Made by a program: the position numbers and the translations under genes. The notes under the pieces are model-generated. The model searched no databases, was not told where the DNA came from, and saw nothing but the letters and a program-made list of their open reading frames with translations. Below are positions 7,867 to 16,005 of a stretch of DNA of 40,548 bases, in pieces. Numbering within the stretch: the first letter of the stretch is position 1; each line of letters begins with the position of its first letter. The DNA lies in assembly GCA_900468065.1 (NCBI GenBank), contig UBTA01000097.1, forward strand, positions 5,288-45,835. Direction: 5' to 3'. Origin of the DNA: Hyphomicrobiales bacterium (lineage in GTDB: Bacteria; Pseudomonadota; Alphaproteobacteria; Rhizobiales; Rhizobiaceae).

Positions 7867-8559
7867 TTAGTATGGGAGCCAGGTGTCATAGTCGGACACC
7901 AAGAGATGGCTCGGCTTGGTGTCTTCCTGGATGGTGGAAAAGCGGCCGACAGGCTCGCGAAAATAATTGTCGGTGAGATCGTCGTTGACGGTGGAAACCT
8001 CCCCCATCAGCACATCAGCACCTTCAGCCCAGAAGGCGTGCCAGTTGCCGGGCAGAAGCGTCACGCTTTCGCCGGGCGATAACCGCAGGAGAGCCCCGGC
8101 CTTCAATGTGCGCAGGCGGGCGTCCGTGGCAACCACCACGTCTGCGGTCTCGTCGACGGTGCCATCAGGCAGTGAATTATACATCTGCAGCACCAGCGTG
8201 CCGCCGCCACGGTTGATGATGTCCTCGGTCTTGACCGCATGCCGGTGCAGTGGATTGACCTGGTCCTTGGCGGTGATCATCAGCTTTTCGGCATAGAGCA
8301 TGCCACGGCCATGGGCGAGCGCTGCCGCCGAACCGTTTCGCAGGGTGAAGAGCACGAGGCCAAATTCGCTGAACCGGCCTTTGCCATAGTCGGTAATATC
8401 CCAGCCGAGCCGCGTGTCGCGGATCGATGGCGTGTCTGATGCCACCCGGGTCTTCAGTTCGTCGGGCGACCAGTAGGCGAACGGCGGCAGCACGAAACCA
8501 TGCTGGCGCATGAAAGCATCGCTTTTCTCGATGATCGCATTGACTTCGCTTCGCAGCAT
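7867..8559 (-). CDS. D-lyxose/D-mannose ketol-isomerase-like cupin protein
   Basis: 230 residues of the cupin-type D-lyxose isomerase family, which interconverts D-lyxose/D-xylulose and D-mannose/D-fructose. The metal-binding set is visible: HRH at 105-107, E112 in KTEDIINRGGG, and H174 in LLPGNWHAFW. Start ATG 8559 has AGGAG upstream. It lies 9 bp after the beta-mannosidase gene, so the two are likely co-translated. The inferred role is converting free mannose released by the mannosidase to fructose, which avoids a mannose kinase route. Lyxose as the natural substrate cannot be excluded. Confidence 0.78.
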   Translation of the reverse strand: MLRSEVNAIIEKSDAFMRQHGFVLPPFAYWSPDELKTRVASDTPSIRDTRLGWDITDYGKGRFSEFGLVLFTLRNGSAAALAHGRGMLYAEKLMITAKDQVNPLHRHAVKTEDIINRGGGTLVLQMYNSLPDGTVDETADVVVATDARLRTLKAGALLRLSPGESVTLLPGNWHAFWAEGADVLMGEVSTVNDDLTDNYFREPVGRFSTIQEDTKPSHLLVSDYDTWLPY

Positions 8560-8568
8560 GATGGTCTC

Positions 8569-11034
8569 CTATCCATTGCCCTGGCAGGATTGCAGGTCGT
8601 AGCCGGTGAAGACCGGTACGGCGCCTTGCGCCAGCGGCTGTCTGGGGGTGAAGCGGATGACACGGCTTTCGCCGGCTGTCAGATCGAAGGCGTTGTCGGA
8701 ATAGCGGCCTTCAGCATCGGCCTCGATCATCACATGCAAGGCAAGCCCAGTGGCCGAGACAGCGACGCCATAGGAGCCATCGCCGACCAGTGTCGCGGAT
8801 ATGGAAAGGCCCGAAGGCTCAAGATCGAGAGCCTTGTAGGTGCCCTGGAGATGATGCCCCTCACCCCGCATGCCGTTCGAGGCTTCGAAGGACCAGAACA
8901 GCACTGTGTCCCTGGGGATATCGGATGCAGCAATGGTCATCAGCGTATCGGCGCGATCCGGGCTACAGGTACCTGCCGCTGCCGTCAAAGGCTGCTTCTC
9001 GCCTGAGAGCGTCACCAGGAATGTTTGAAGCTCGACCGTAACCGGCGCTGCCGTGTCGTTGACCATCGAAAAGCTGATCGTCTTGCCGTCATCGGACGGA
9101 ATGGCAGCAACAGTGACCGGCTGGAAGAACCTGCGGGTCATGTAGTGCATGGCCTTCCAGTTACCGCCGTAATCGAGACTTGCCCAGGAGGCGACCGGCC
9201 AGGTGTCGTTGAGCTGCCAGTAAAGCGTACCCATGCAATGCGGTTTCAGCGACCGCCAGAAATCGACGGCGGTGCGGATCGCCAGCCCCTGCTGGATCTG
9301 GCTGAGATAGACGAAGTTGGAAAAATCCTTCGGAAACCGGAAATAGCGGAACATGGTGGCAGCGATGCGCTCATTGCCACCGGCATTCTTCTGATGCGCT
9401 TCCATCACCGGCGACGCGACGTTCAGGTCCTTCTGTGCGGCAAACTGCCGGACGATCGGCATCGAGGTGTAGGACTGGAAGCCGAACTCGGAGCAGAAGC
9501 GCGGCCGCACGGTGCGATAATTGTCGAATGACTTGTTCTCGTGCCACACCGACCAGTAATGCATGTCGCCCGAACCGTCGGCATGCCAGGCATCACCGAA
9601 ATTAAGCGGACCAACCGAGGGGCTCGACGGCCACCAGATCGCCTCGGGCGCAGCCGCTTTGATGCCGGTCTCGATGACACGGTTCAGCCGGTCGTAGGAC
9701 ACGAGATAGCGGTCACGATCCTTGCGGCTTTCCTCGAACCAGGTCAGCGCGCCAACCAGTTCGTTATCGCCGCACCAGAGTACGATCGAGGGATGCGAGG
9801 ACAGGCGCTTGACCTGATAATCGACCTCGGCCGCGACGTTTTCGAGGAAATCCGGCGTCGAGGGATAAAGATTGCAAGCGAACATGAAGTCCTGCCACAC
9901 CATGATGCCCAGCCGGTCGCAGAGATCGTAGAACCAGTCCGGCTCGTAGAAGCCGCCGCCCCAGATGCGGATCATGTTCATGTTGGCATCGACGGCTGAC
10001 TGCAACAGGTCCTCGACGCCCTGCGGCGTGACGCGCGAAACCAGCGCATCGGCCGGGATCCAGTTGGCACCCCGGCAGAAAATCTCACGGCCGTTGACGC
10101 GGAACGCAAACCGGCTGCCGGCCGCATCCTTGTCGGTCAGCAGTTCCACGCTTCGAAAGCCGATCTGGCGGGTGACGGTTTCACCAGCTAGATCGACCGT
10201 CAGTTGCGACAAGGCTTGCTCGCCGCTGCCCGCCGGCCACCACAGTTTCGGGTTATCGACGGTAAAAACATGCGTGACCCGCGTTTCGCCGGCATTGACG
10301 GCGCAATCCAGGTGGTCGTGTAGTCCATCCAGCGTAAAATCGATCCCGACGGCGCCCGGTTCTGTCGCAAACAGCGTCACCGTAACCTGAAGATCGACCG
10401 CACCGCCCACCTGCGGCACTTGTCGTGTCGTTACGTGTTCGATCCGCGCAGCGGCGAGCTTCTTCAACGCGATCGCTCCGTAGATGCCGAGTGGCGCGAT
10501 GGCGATGTTCCAGTCCCAGCCGAAATGGCATTGCGGCTTGCGCAGCATGTTGCCGTTGGCGATCGGCGAATTGCCGGTCGAATAGGGAATGTAGAACGGC
10601 TGGGCTGCCTGCGCTTTTTCGCCGGCAGCGATCGAGGAACGGATGACGATCCGCAAACGGTTCTGCCCGGCCTTCAGCACGGAGCCGACGTCGGGACGAT
10701 ACCGGCGGAAGGCGTTCTCAGCATGGAGTACGGCTTCATCGTTCAGATAAACTTCGGCTACGGTGTCCAGGCTCTCGATGTCGAGATACCAGCTACCCGA
10801 AAGCTCGGACGCGTCGATGTCGAAGGTCCGCTCCAGCACCCAGTCCTTACGCGCGACCCATTGCACATCATCCTCGTTGCGGCCGAAATAAGGATCGGCG
10901 ATCACGCCTGCGGCCTGCAATGCGCTATGAACATCGCCTGGAATGGCGATCGTCAGCGCGTGGCTGTTGTCGGACGAGGCCAGCTGCCAATCGCCGGAAA
11001 GGTCGATGGCGGTGTTCTGGATGAATGTGGTCAT
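8569..11034 (-). CDS. GH2 beta-mannosidase
   Basis: An 821-residue glycoside hydrolase family 2 enzyme that releases mannose from the non-reducing end of beta-mannosides. Domains in order: jelly-roll sugar-binding domain (about 1-190), Ig-like domain (about 190-300), catalytic TIM barrel (about 300-620), C-terminal beta domains. WIPADALVSRV, RIWGGGFYEPDWFYDLCDRLGIMVWQDF and CNLYP are characteristic of the beta-mannosidase branch. The acid/base is E425 (CGDNE) and the nucleophile E516 (FCSEFGFQSY); both are present. There is no signal peptide, so hydrolysis occurs in the cytosol after ABC uptake. A pair of GC-rich palindromes lies between this gene and the upstream ATPase gene. No good ribosome binding site is visible before ATG 11034. 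Confidence 0.9.
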   Translation of the reverse strand: MTTFIQNTAIDLSGDWQLASSDNSHALTIAIPGDVHSALQAAGVIADPYFGRNEDDVQWVARKDWVLERTFDIDASELSGSWYLDIESLDTVAEVYLNDEAVLHAENAFRRYRPDVGSVLKAGQNRLRIVIRSSIAAGEKAQAAQPFYIPYSTGNSPIANGNMLRKPQCHFGWDWNIAIAPLGIYGAIALKKLAAARIEHVTTRQVPQVGGAVDLQVTVTLFATEPGAVGIDFTLDGLHDHLDCAVNAGETRVTHVFTVDNPKLWWPAGSGEQALSQLTVDLAGETVTRQIGFRSVELLTDKDAAGSRFAFRVNGREIFCRGANWIPADALVSRVTPQGVEDLLQSAVDANMNMIRIWGGGFYEPDWFYDLCDRLGIMVWQDFMFACNLYPSTPDFLENVAAEVDYQVKRLSSHPSIVLWCGDNELVGALTWFEESRKDRDRYLVSYDRLNRVIETGIKAAAPEAIWWPSSPSVGPLNFGDAWHADGSGDMHYWSVWHENKSFDNYRTVRPRFCSEFGFQSYTSMPIVRQFAAQKDLNVASPVMEAHQKNAGGNERIAATMFRYFRFPKDFSNFVYLSQIQQGLAIRTAVDFWRSLKPHCMGTLYWQLNDTWPVASWASLDYGGNWKAMHYMTRRFFQPVTVAAIPSDDGKTISFSMVNDTAAPVTVELQTFLVTLSGEKQPLTAAAGTCSPDRADTLMTIAASDIPRDTVLFWSFEASNGMRGEGHHLQGTYKALDLEPSGLSISATLVGDGSYGVAVSATGLALHVMIEADAEGRYSDNAFDLTAGESRVIRFTPRQPLAQGAVPVFTGYDLQSCQGNG

Positions 11035-11069
11035 GCGAAACTATCCAATATATTTTCGTGTTGGGGTTT

Positions 11070-11116
11070 CCCCCCTCTGTCACTTCGTGACATCTCCCCC
11101 CTAAAGGGGGGGAGAT
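11070..11116 (+). repeat. GC-rich palindromic repeat, copy A
   Basis: CCCCCCTCTGTCAC-TTC-GTGACA followed by ATCTCCCCCC-TAAAG-GGGGGGAGAT: two adjacent hairpins of 6 and 10 bp. The same unit recurs inverted at 11167-11212, twice and in part inside cobN (39721-39764, 39845-39894, 38003-38027), and at the right edge (40522-40548). It lies between the ABC ATPase and beta-mannosidase genes, where it could stabilise or end the upstream message. Confidence 0.85.
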
Positions 11117-11166
11117 TACCGCAACCATCAGTGCCTCAATCGTCAGTGTGGCACAAACTCACGGCT

Positions 11167-11212
11167 GATCTCCCCCCTTGAGGGGGAGATGTCCCAGAGG
11201 GACAGAGGGGGT
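11167..11212 (-). repeat. GC-rich palindromic repeat, copy B (inverted)
   Basis: The reverse-orientation partner of copy A: ATCTCCCCCC facing GGGGGAGAT, then GTCCC-AGAG-GGGAC-like arms and AGAGGGGG. A and B together form a composite inverted pair spaced by 50 bp, the same A-to-inverted-B layout seen inside cobN at 39721-39894. Confidence 0.85.
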
Positions 11213-11231
11213 AAGTCTCTCCAAATACTGT

Positions 11232-12317
11232 CTAAACCCGATTCTCCGTCACCGCATCGAAGACCGACGCCATCGACATGTCGAAGCTGAGTTTTACCGC
11301 CCTTCCAGGCGCATAGCGGCGCGCGCCGGCAATGCGCACCGATATGGTCTGTCCGGCCAGCTTCAGCCACAGCAGATTGTCCGCCCCCATAGGCTCCTCG
11401 ATATCGACAATTGCGTCATGGATTTCCTCGCCCGGCTCATCGACCTTAACGTGTTCCGGACGGACCCCGAGAACGACCTTGCGGCCAGCCTCCATTGGGC
11501 CACGGGCCGGATAGGCATCCATGGCGAAATCGACGCCGTTGATCTCGATGACCTTGCGGCCGCCCTTGTCCTTGATCTCGCCGCGAAAGAAATTCATCGA
11601 CGGCGAGCCGATGAAGCCGGCGACGAACAGGTTTTCCGGCATGTTGTAGATCGTCATCGGATCGGCCAGTTGCTGGATGACGCCACTTTTCATGACGGCG
11701 ATCCGGTCTGCCAGTGTCAGCGCCTCGATCTGATCATGGGTGACGTAGATCATCGTGTTCTTCAGTGATTGGTGAAGACGCTTGATTTCGACGCGAAGCT
11801 CGGAACGCAGCTTGGCGTCGAGGTTGGACAAGGGTTCGTCGAACAGGAAGACATCGACGTCCCGCACCAGCGCCCGGCCGATCGCCACGCGCTGGCGCTG
11901 ACCACCTGAAAGCTCGGATGGCTTGCGCTTCAACAGCGGCTGGATTTGCAGGATTTCGGAAGCACGGGCCACGCGCTTGTCGATTTCCGCCTGCGGCAGC
12001 TTGGCGACCTTCAGGCCGAAGGACAGGTTGCCCTCCACCGTCATCTGCGGATAGAGCGCATAGGACTGGAACACCATGCCGATACCGCGATCCTTGGGTT
12101 CTTCCCAGGTGACGTTCTTGTCCTTGATGAAGATCTGGCCTTCGGACACATCGAGAAGGCCGGCGATGCAATTGAGAAGAGTCGATTTCCCGCAGCCGGA
12201 CGAGCCGAGAAGCACCAGGAATTCGCCGTCCTTGACGTCGAGATTGAGGGTTTCAAGCACGGTAACCGCGCCAAAACTCAACGACAGATCCCTGACCGAT
12301 ACGCTGTTGATGGTCAT
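11232..12317 (-). CDS. Sugar ABC transporter ATP-binding protein (MalK/UgpC type)
   Basis: A 361-residue cytoplasmic ATPase that energises the sugar importer encoded just upstream. Walker [10 protein letters not shown] (38-46), Q-loop [12 protein letters not shown], signature [15 protein letters not shown] (136-150), Walker [13 protein letters not shown] (156-167), H-loop [15 protein letters not shown] (H194). The C-terminal ~120 residues form the MalK-type TOBE regulatory domain, with [11 protein letters not shown]. The gene lies 4 bp after the second permease gene. In some rhizobial sugar loci one such ATPase serves several importers, so sharing is possible. Complete and of normal length. 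Confidence 0.9.
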   Translation of the reverse strand: MTINSVSVRDLSLSFGAVTVLETLNLDVKDGEFLVLLGSSGCGKSTLLNCIAGLLDVSEGQIFIKDKNVTWEEPKDRGIGMVFQSYALYPQMTVEGNLSFGLKVAKLPQAEIDKRVARASEILQIQPLLKRKPSELSGGQRQRVAIGRALVRDVDVFLFDEPLSNLDAKLRSELRVEIKRLHQSLKNTMIYVTHDQIEALTLADRIAVMKSGVIQQLADPMTIYNMPENLFVAGFIGSPSMNFFRGEIKDKGGRKVIEINGVDFAMDAYPARGPMEAGRKVVLGVRPEHVKVDEPGEEIHDAIVDIEEPMGADNLLWLKLAGQTISVRIAGARRYAPGRAVKLSFDMSMASVFDAVTENRV

Positions 12318-12321
12318 GCCA

Positions 12322-13263
12322 TTACCCTTTCACTGCGCCGGCGGCGATGCCACGGACGAAAAGCCGTCCGGAGACGAAATAGACGATCAACGGCACGGCA
12401 CCGGTCAGGATGGTTGCCGCCATGTTGACGTTGTATTCCTTCACGCCCTGGACCGAATTGACGATATTGTTGAGCTGGACGGTCATCGGATAATATTCCG
12501 GCCGGGTGAACACGACGCCCAGCAGGAAGTCGTTCCAGATGCCGGTGATCTGCAGGATCATCGCAACGACGAAGATCGGCAGCGACATCGGCAGCATGAT
12601 CTTGAAATAGATCGTCCAGAAACCGGCACCATCGACCCGCGCCGCCTTGAACAATTCCTCCGGCAGCGAGGAGAAATAATTGCGGAACAGCAGTGTCAGG
12701 ATCGGCATGCCGAAGATCGAATGCACGATGATCAGGCCGGTCAGCGAGCCGTAAAGACCCATTTCCCGCAGCACTATAACGATCGGATAGATCATCACCT
12801 GATAGGGAATGAAGGCGCCGACGATCAGGATGGTGAAGAACAGGTCTGCACCCTTGAAGCGCCAGTTGGCCAGCGCATACCCGTTGATCGAAGCAATCGC
12901 GATGGAGACGATCGTCGAGGGGATGGTGATCCGCACCGAATTCCAGAACCCGCGCGACAGGCCATCGCAATTCAGCCCCGTGCAGGCACTGGACCAAGCC
13001 TTGACCCAGGGCTCGAAGGTAATCTCGAGCGGTGGAGAGAAAATGTTGCCAAGCCGGACTTCCGGCATGCCCTTCAGCGAGGTGACGACCATCACGTAAA
13101 GCGGCAGCAGATAATAGGCGGCAGCAAAGATCAGCGCGCCGTAGATCATGATGTTGCGCGGCGACAGCATCGGGCGCGGTTTCTTGCCCTTTGGCCCGGC
13201 AGCAAGCTTGGTTACAGTGCCAGCTTTGGCGGATGGATTGTTGAGAGTTACGACCTCAGCCAC
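12322..13263 (-). CDS. Sugar ABC transporter permease (MalG type)
   Basis: A 313-residue inner-membrane protein from GTG 13263, chosen because GGAGG lies 8 nt upstream. A Lys/Pro-rich cytoplasmic N-terminus of about 35 residues precedes the first of six hydrophobic segments ([20 protein letters not shown]). The EAA loop [25 protein letters not shown] couples to the ATPase. The family motif near the C-terminus, [14 protein letters not shown], is complete. It overlaps the upstream permease gene by 8 bp and precedes the ATPase gene by 4 bp. Confidence 0.88.
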   Translation of the reverse strand: MAEVVTLNNPSAKAGTVTKLAAGPKGKKPRPMLSPRNIMIYGALIFAAAYYLLPLYVMVVTSLKGMPEVRLGNIFSPPLEITFEPWVKAWSSACTGLNCDGLSRGFWNSVRITIPSTIVSIAIASINGYALANWRFKGADLFFTILIVGAFIPYQVMIYPIVIVLREMGLYGSLTGLIIVHSIFGMPILTLLFRNYFSSLPEELFKAARVDGAGFWTIYFKIMLPMSLPIFVVAMILQITGIWNDFLLGVVFTRPEYYPMTVQLNNIVNSVQGVKEYNVNMAATILTGAVPLIVYFVSGRLFVRGIAAGAVKG

Positions 13264-14158
13264 GCTTGCGTCCTCCGAATTCGAGATAGGCCCAGGGGAC
13301 GACGATGATGGCGACGGTGAGCAGCATCATGGTCGAGGCGGCAAAGCCCTGACCGAGATTCTGTGCCTGGAACATATAGTCGTAGACATATTTTGCAGGG
13401 ACCTCCGAAGCGATACCAGGGCCGCCGCTGGTCTGTGCGACAACGAGATCGTAGACACGCACGATGCCGCTGGCGATGATCACCAGCGTGGTGATGAAGA
13501 CGGCGCGCATCATCGGAATGACGATGAAAACATAGGTCTTCCACATCGGGATGCCATCGACACGCGAGGCCTTCCAGATATCCTCGTCGATACCGCGCAG
13601 ACCGGCCAGCATCAGGCACATGACCAGCCCGGTGCCCTGCCAGAGTGCCGCAATCAGGATGCCGTAGATGACGATGCTCGGCGTATAAAGGGGATCAAAG
13701 CTGAATGTCGACCAGCCGAGCGAGCGCACAACGGACTGGATGCCGAATTCCGGATTGAGTATCCACTGCCAGACAAGGCCGGTGACGATGAAGGACAGCG
13801 CGAACGGATAGAGAAAGATCGTGCGAAAGGTATTTTCAAAGCGGATTTTCTGATCCATCAGCGCCGCCAGCAGAAAGCCGATGACCAGGCTGAAAATCAG
13901 CGAAAACACGCCGTAAATGGCAAGATTCTGGATCGAGACCAGCCAGCGGGGTGCGGCCCACAGACGCTCGTACTGATCAAGCCCGACGAAGGAAAGGCGT
14001 GGCAGGAGCTTGGAATTGGTGAAGGAATAAAACACCGTCCAGAGTGTTCCGCCGAGAAAGATGACGACGGCGGTAAGTATCATCGGAATTGAGGCAATCT
14101 TCGACTGCAGATTGCGCAGCAACTGGTTTGGCCGGCCGGCGTTCGCTTGGCCCGTCAT
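13256..14158 (-). CDS. Sugar ABC transporter permease (MalF type)
   Basis: 300 residues from ATG 14158, which has GGAGGG 6 nt upstream; an in-frame TTG two codons earlier (14164) is less likely because it lies too close to that site. The first hydrophobic segment is PMILTAVVIFLGGTLWTVFYSF, with five more later. The EAA coupling loop is DEDIWKASRVDGIPMWKTYVFIVIPMM. It pairs with the MalG-type permease to form the channel. It is separated from the binding-protein gene by 122 bp that contain a hairpin. Confidence 0.88.
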   Translation of the reverse strand: MTGQANAGRPNQLLRNLQSKIASIPMILTAVVIFLGGTLWTVFYSFTNSKLLPRLSFVGLDQYERLWAAPRWLVSIQNLAIYGVFSLIFSLVIGFLLAALMDQKIRFENTFRTIFLYPFALSFIVTGLVWQWILNPEFGIQSVVRSLGWSTFSFDPLYTPSIVIYGILIAALWQGTGLVMCLMLAGLRGIDEDIWKASRVDGIPMWKTYVFIVIPMMRAVFITTLVIIASGIVRVYDLVVAQTSGGPGIASEVPAKYVYDYMFQAQNLGQGFAASTMMLLTVAIIVVPWAYLEFGGRKRG

Positions 14159-14235
14159 AGTCAACCCTCCCCTGGATCGCGTATTTCTTGTCAGGACATG
14201 GCTGAAGCCCCGGCGTCAGACCGAGTGGGACTTCA

Positions 14236-14263
14236 GACCGGTTCCGCGAGCGCAGAACCGGTC
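14236..14263 (-). terminator. Hairpin between binding-protein and permease genes
   Basis: GACCGGTTC (14236-14244) and GAACCGGTC (14255-14263) form a perfect 9-bp stem with a 10-nt loop just downstream of the binding-protein stop. There is no T-run, so it more likely protects the 3' end of the binding-protein message than terminates. This is a common arrangement for keeping binding protein in excess. Confidence 0.55.
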
Positions 14264-14280
14264 ATCCGTTCAGACAGTTA

Positions 14281-15513
14281 TCAGTCGGCCGAAGCGATGA
14301 TTTCGGCAAAACGCTTCTGTGCGTCTTCCGAGGTCATCGAAGAGGCGAAGAACTCGGAGAAGAGATCCTCCTTCTGCTTCTGGCTATCGGCCGAAAGCAG
14401 CTGGTCGGTCCATTGGATCACGTCACCCTTGGCCAGTATCTCGAGACCTTTCTTCATGCAGTCGTTGGCAGCACCCAGATCGACGTCACCGCGAACGGGA
14501 AGCGACCCCTTCTTCAAGTTGAATGCCACCTGTGTCTTCGGATCGAGCAATGTCGAAGCCAGCACTTCCTGGGCCTTGGATTTTTCCGCATCCTTCAGCA
14601 ACGGGAAATAGAAGGCATCGCCACCGGTGGCGATGACCGGATTGACACCGAGCCCTGGCAGGCAGGTGTAATCGACTCCGGCCTTTTGACCGGCAAGCTG
14701 GAATTCGCCCTGCGCCCAGTCGCCCATGATCTGGCCGCCGGCCTTGCCGGTGATGACCATGTTGGTCGCCTGGTTCCAATCCTGGACGTTGGTGCCCTTC
14801 GACATGCGGCGCGCATCATCGGCAGCCTTGAAAACCTTGGCTATTTCCGGGCCTGCGGCAACCTCGGCATCCTTATCGCCGAACACCTTGAGGAACGTGT
14901 CCTTGCCGGACAACGCCAGAATGAGAACGTCGAATGCACCGGCCGACTGCCAGGGCTGGCCACCGATGGCGAGCGGAACGATGCCGGCTTTTTCCAGCGC
15001 CGGAGCGGCGGCAACGAATTCATCCCAGTTCTTCGGCACTTCGACGCCGGCCGTCTTGAAGGCGGCATTCGAAAGCCACAGCCACTGCCAGGAATGGATA
15101 TTGACCGGGGCGCAATAAATCTTGCCGTCGATCGTGCAGCTGTCAAGCAGGCTGGCGGGCTTGATGATGTCCTTCCAGTGTTCCTTTGTCGCGACATCGG
15201 TCAGATCACGCATCAGGCCGGCCTGCACCAGCTCTTCGGCCTGACGGCCATGATTGAACTGGGTGGCGCCCATCGGGTCACCGCCGGTGATGCGGCTGAC
15301 CATGATCGGCCGCGCCGTGCCGCCGGAACCGGCGATCGCACCATCGACCCACTTGTTGCCAGTGGCATCGAATGCCTTGGCCAGTTCCGCAACTGCGGCG
15401 GCTTCGCCACCGGACGTCCACCAATGCGTCACTTCCAGATCGGCAGCGTTAGCGATGCCCAATGGAAGCACTACAGTCGCCGCCAATGCAGCAGCTAACA
15501 AACGCAGTTTCAT
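14281..15513 (-). CDS. Sugar ABC transporter periplasmic binding protein
   Basis: A 410-residue family-1 extracellular solute-binding protein. The Sec signal peptide is MKLRLLAAALAATVVLPLG followed by IANA, cleaved near residue 23, and the mature protein starts ADLEVTHWWTSGGEAAAVAELAKAF. Sections such as GGTARPIMVSRITGGDPMGATQFNHG, YCAPVNIHSWQWLWLSN and WNQATNMVITGKAGGQIMGDW are typical of the GtsA-like glucose/mannose/oligosaccharide binders. The ribosome site is GGGAGG, 7 nt from the ATG. It is the first gene of the leftward sugar locus; a LacI-type palindrome lies only 18 bp upstream of the start codon. The substrate is inferred to be a beta-mannoside from the downstream mannosidase. Confidence 0.87.
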   Translation of the reverse strand: MKLRLLAAALAATVVLPLGIANAADLEVTHWWTSGGEAAAVAELAKAFDATGNKWVDGAIAGSGGTARPIMVSRITGGDPMGATQFNHGRQAEELVQAGLMRDLTDVATKEHWKDIIKPASLLDSCTIDGKIYCAPVNIHSWQWLWLSNAAFKTAGVEVPKNWDEFVAAAPALEKAGIVPLAIGGQPWQSAGAFDVLILALSGKDTFLKVFGDKDAEVAAGPEIAKVFKAADDARRMSKGTNVQDWNQATNMVITGKAGGQIMGDWAQGEFQLAGQKAGVDYTCLPGLGVNPVIATGGDAFYFPLLKDAEKSKAQEVLASTLLDPKTQVAFNLKKGSLPVRGDVDLGAANDCMKKGLEILAKGDVIQWTDQLLSADSQKQKEDLFSEFFASSMTSEDAQKRFAEIIASAD

Positions 15514-15531
15514 GAGTTTTCCTCCCTCACT

Positions 15532-15541
15532 GTAACGTTAC
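15532..15541. promoter_or_regulatory. LacI-type operator 1 (importer side)
   Basis: GTAACGTTAC is a perfect 10-bp palindrome with a central CG, the signature of LacI-family sites. The wider context CTGTAACGTTACCG resembles operator 2 (CTGTATCGTTACAG). It lies 18 bp upstream of the binding-protein start codon, where a bound repressor would block initiation or early elongation. Confidence 0.65.
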
Positions 15542-15847
15542 CGTAAAAACTTAGTTCAATCGTTTTGGAGACGCAACCACAAGAATGGACAATTCCTGAT
15601 AAAAATTTCTCCACAACCTAAAGCATCGAACATCGACACAGCGATATGCTAGACACCGAGGCTTGCTGCAGCGCAAATTCCACTAAAAAAAGCGTACTAA
15701 TGCGCAATTTTAGGCGGTAAACTGGAGAATTAGCGATTTTCCGCTTGATGTGTCCTTCGCGGGAGCAGCAACCAATTGGTGCGGCGCATTATTCAACCCT
15801 ACCGAGAGCAGCTGTCATCAAGGCGAAAAAACAACTCGACAAGGCTA

Positions 15848-15861
15848 CTGTATCGTTACAG
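15848..15861. promoter_or_regulatory. LacI-type operator 2 (regulator side)
   Basis: CTGTA-TCGT-TACAG, 5-bp arms around a central CG step. It shares CTGTAnCGTTACnG with operator 1, 307 bp away. Its position 145 bp upstream of the LacI-family gene suits autoregulation, or DNA looping with operator 1. Confidence 0.6.
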
Positions 15862-16005
15862 ATTTTGCAGGATTGGAAGAGAATAGGCCGTGGGTGCCTC
15901 TCTGTCATGAATCGGATATAAGGCAGACAAGACCCTTGGGGCTGCTGCAGGCAAACGCCGTCCTTGCGACGGAACAGTCTGAATATGGGAAGGCGATGGG
16001 CGGGA

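Larger units (their letters stand above)
15514..16005. other. Divergent control region of the sugar locus (492 bp)
   Basis: Contains the promoters of the leftward importer and of the rightward LacI-family gene. It is AT-rich compared with its flanks. Two related palindromes, at 15532-15541 and 15848-15861, are annotated separately. On the - strand TTGAAC and nearby T-rich sequence precede the first palindrome, but I could not settle a single -35/-10 pair. No coding frame is credible here. Confidence 0.6.

Noticed and set aside
12076-13308. Rightward frame of 410 residues opposite the ATPase and permease genes
   Set aside because: Very rich in Asp, His, Gln and Arg, crosses the boundary of two real genes, and has no motif.
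14413-15498. Rightward frame of 361 residues opposite the sugar-binding protein
   Set aside because: Shadow of a GC-rich gene; no ribosome site or family features.
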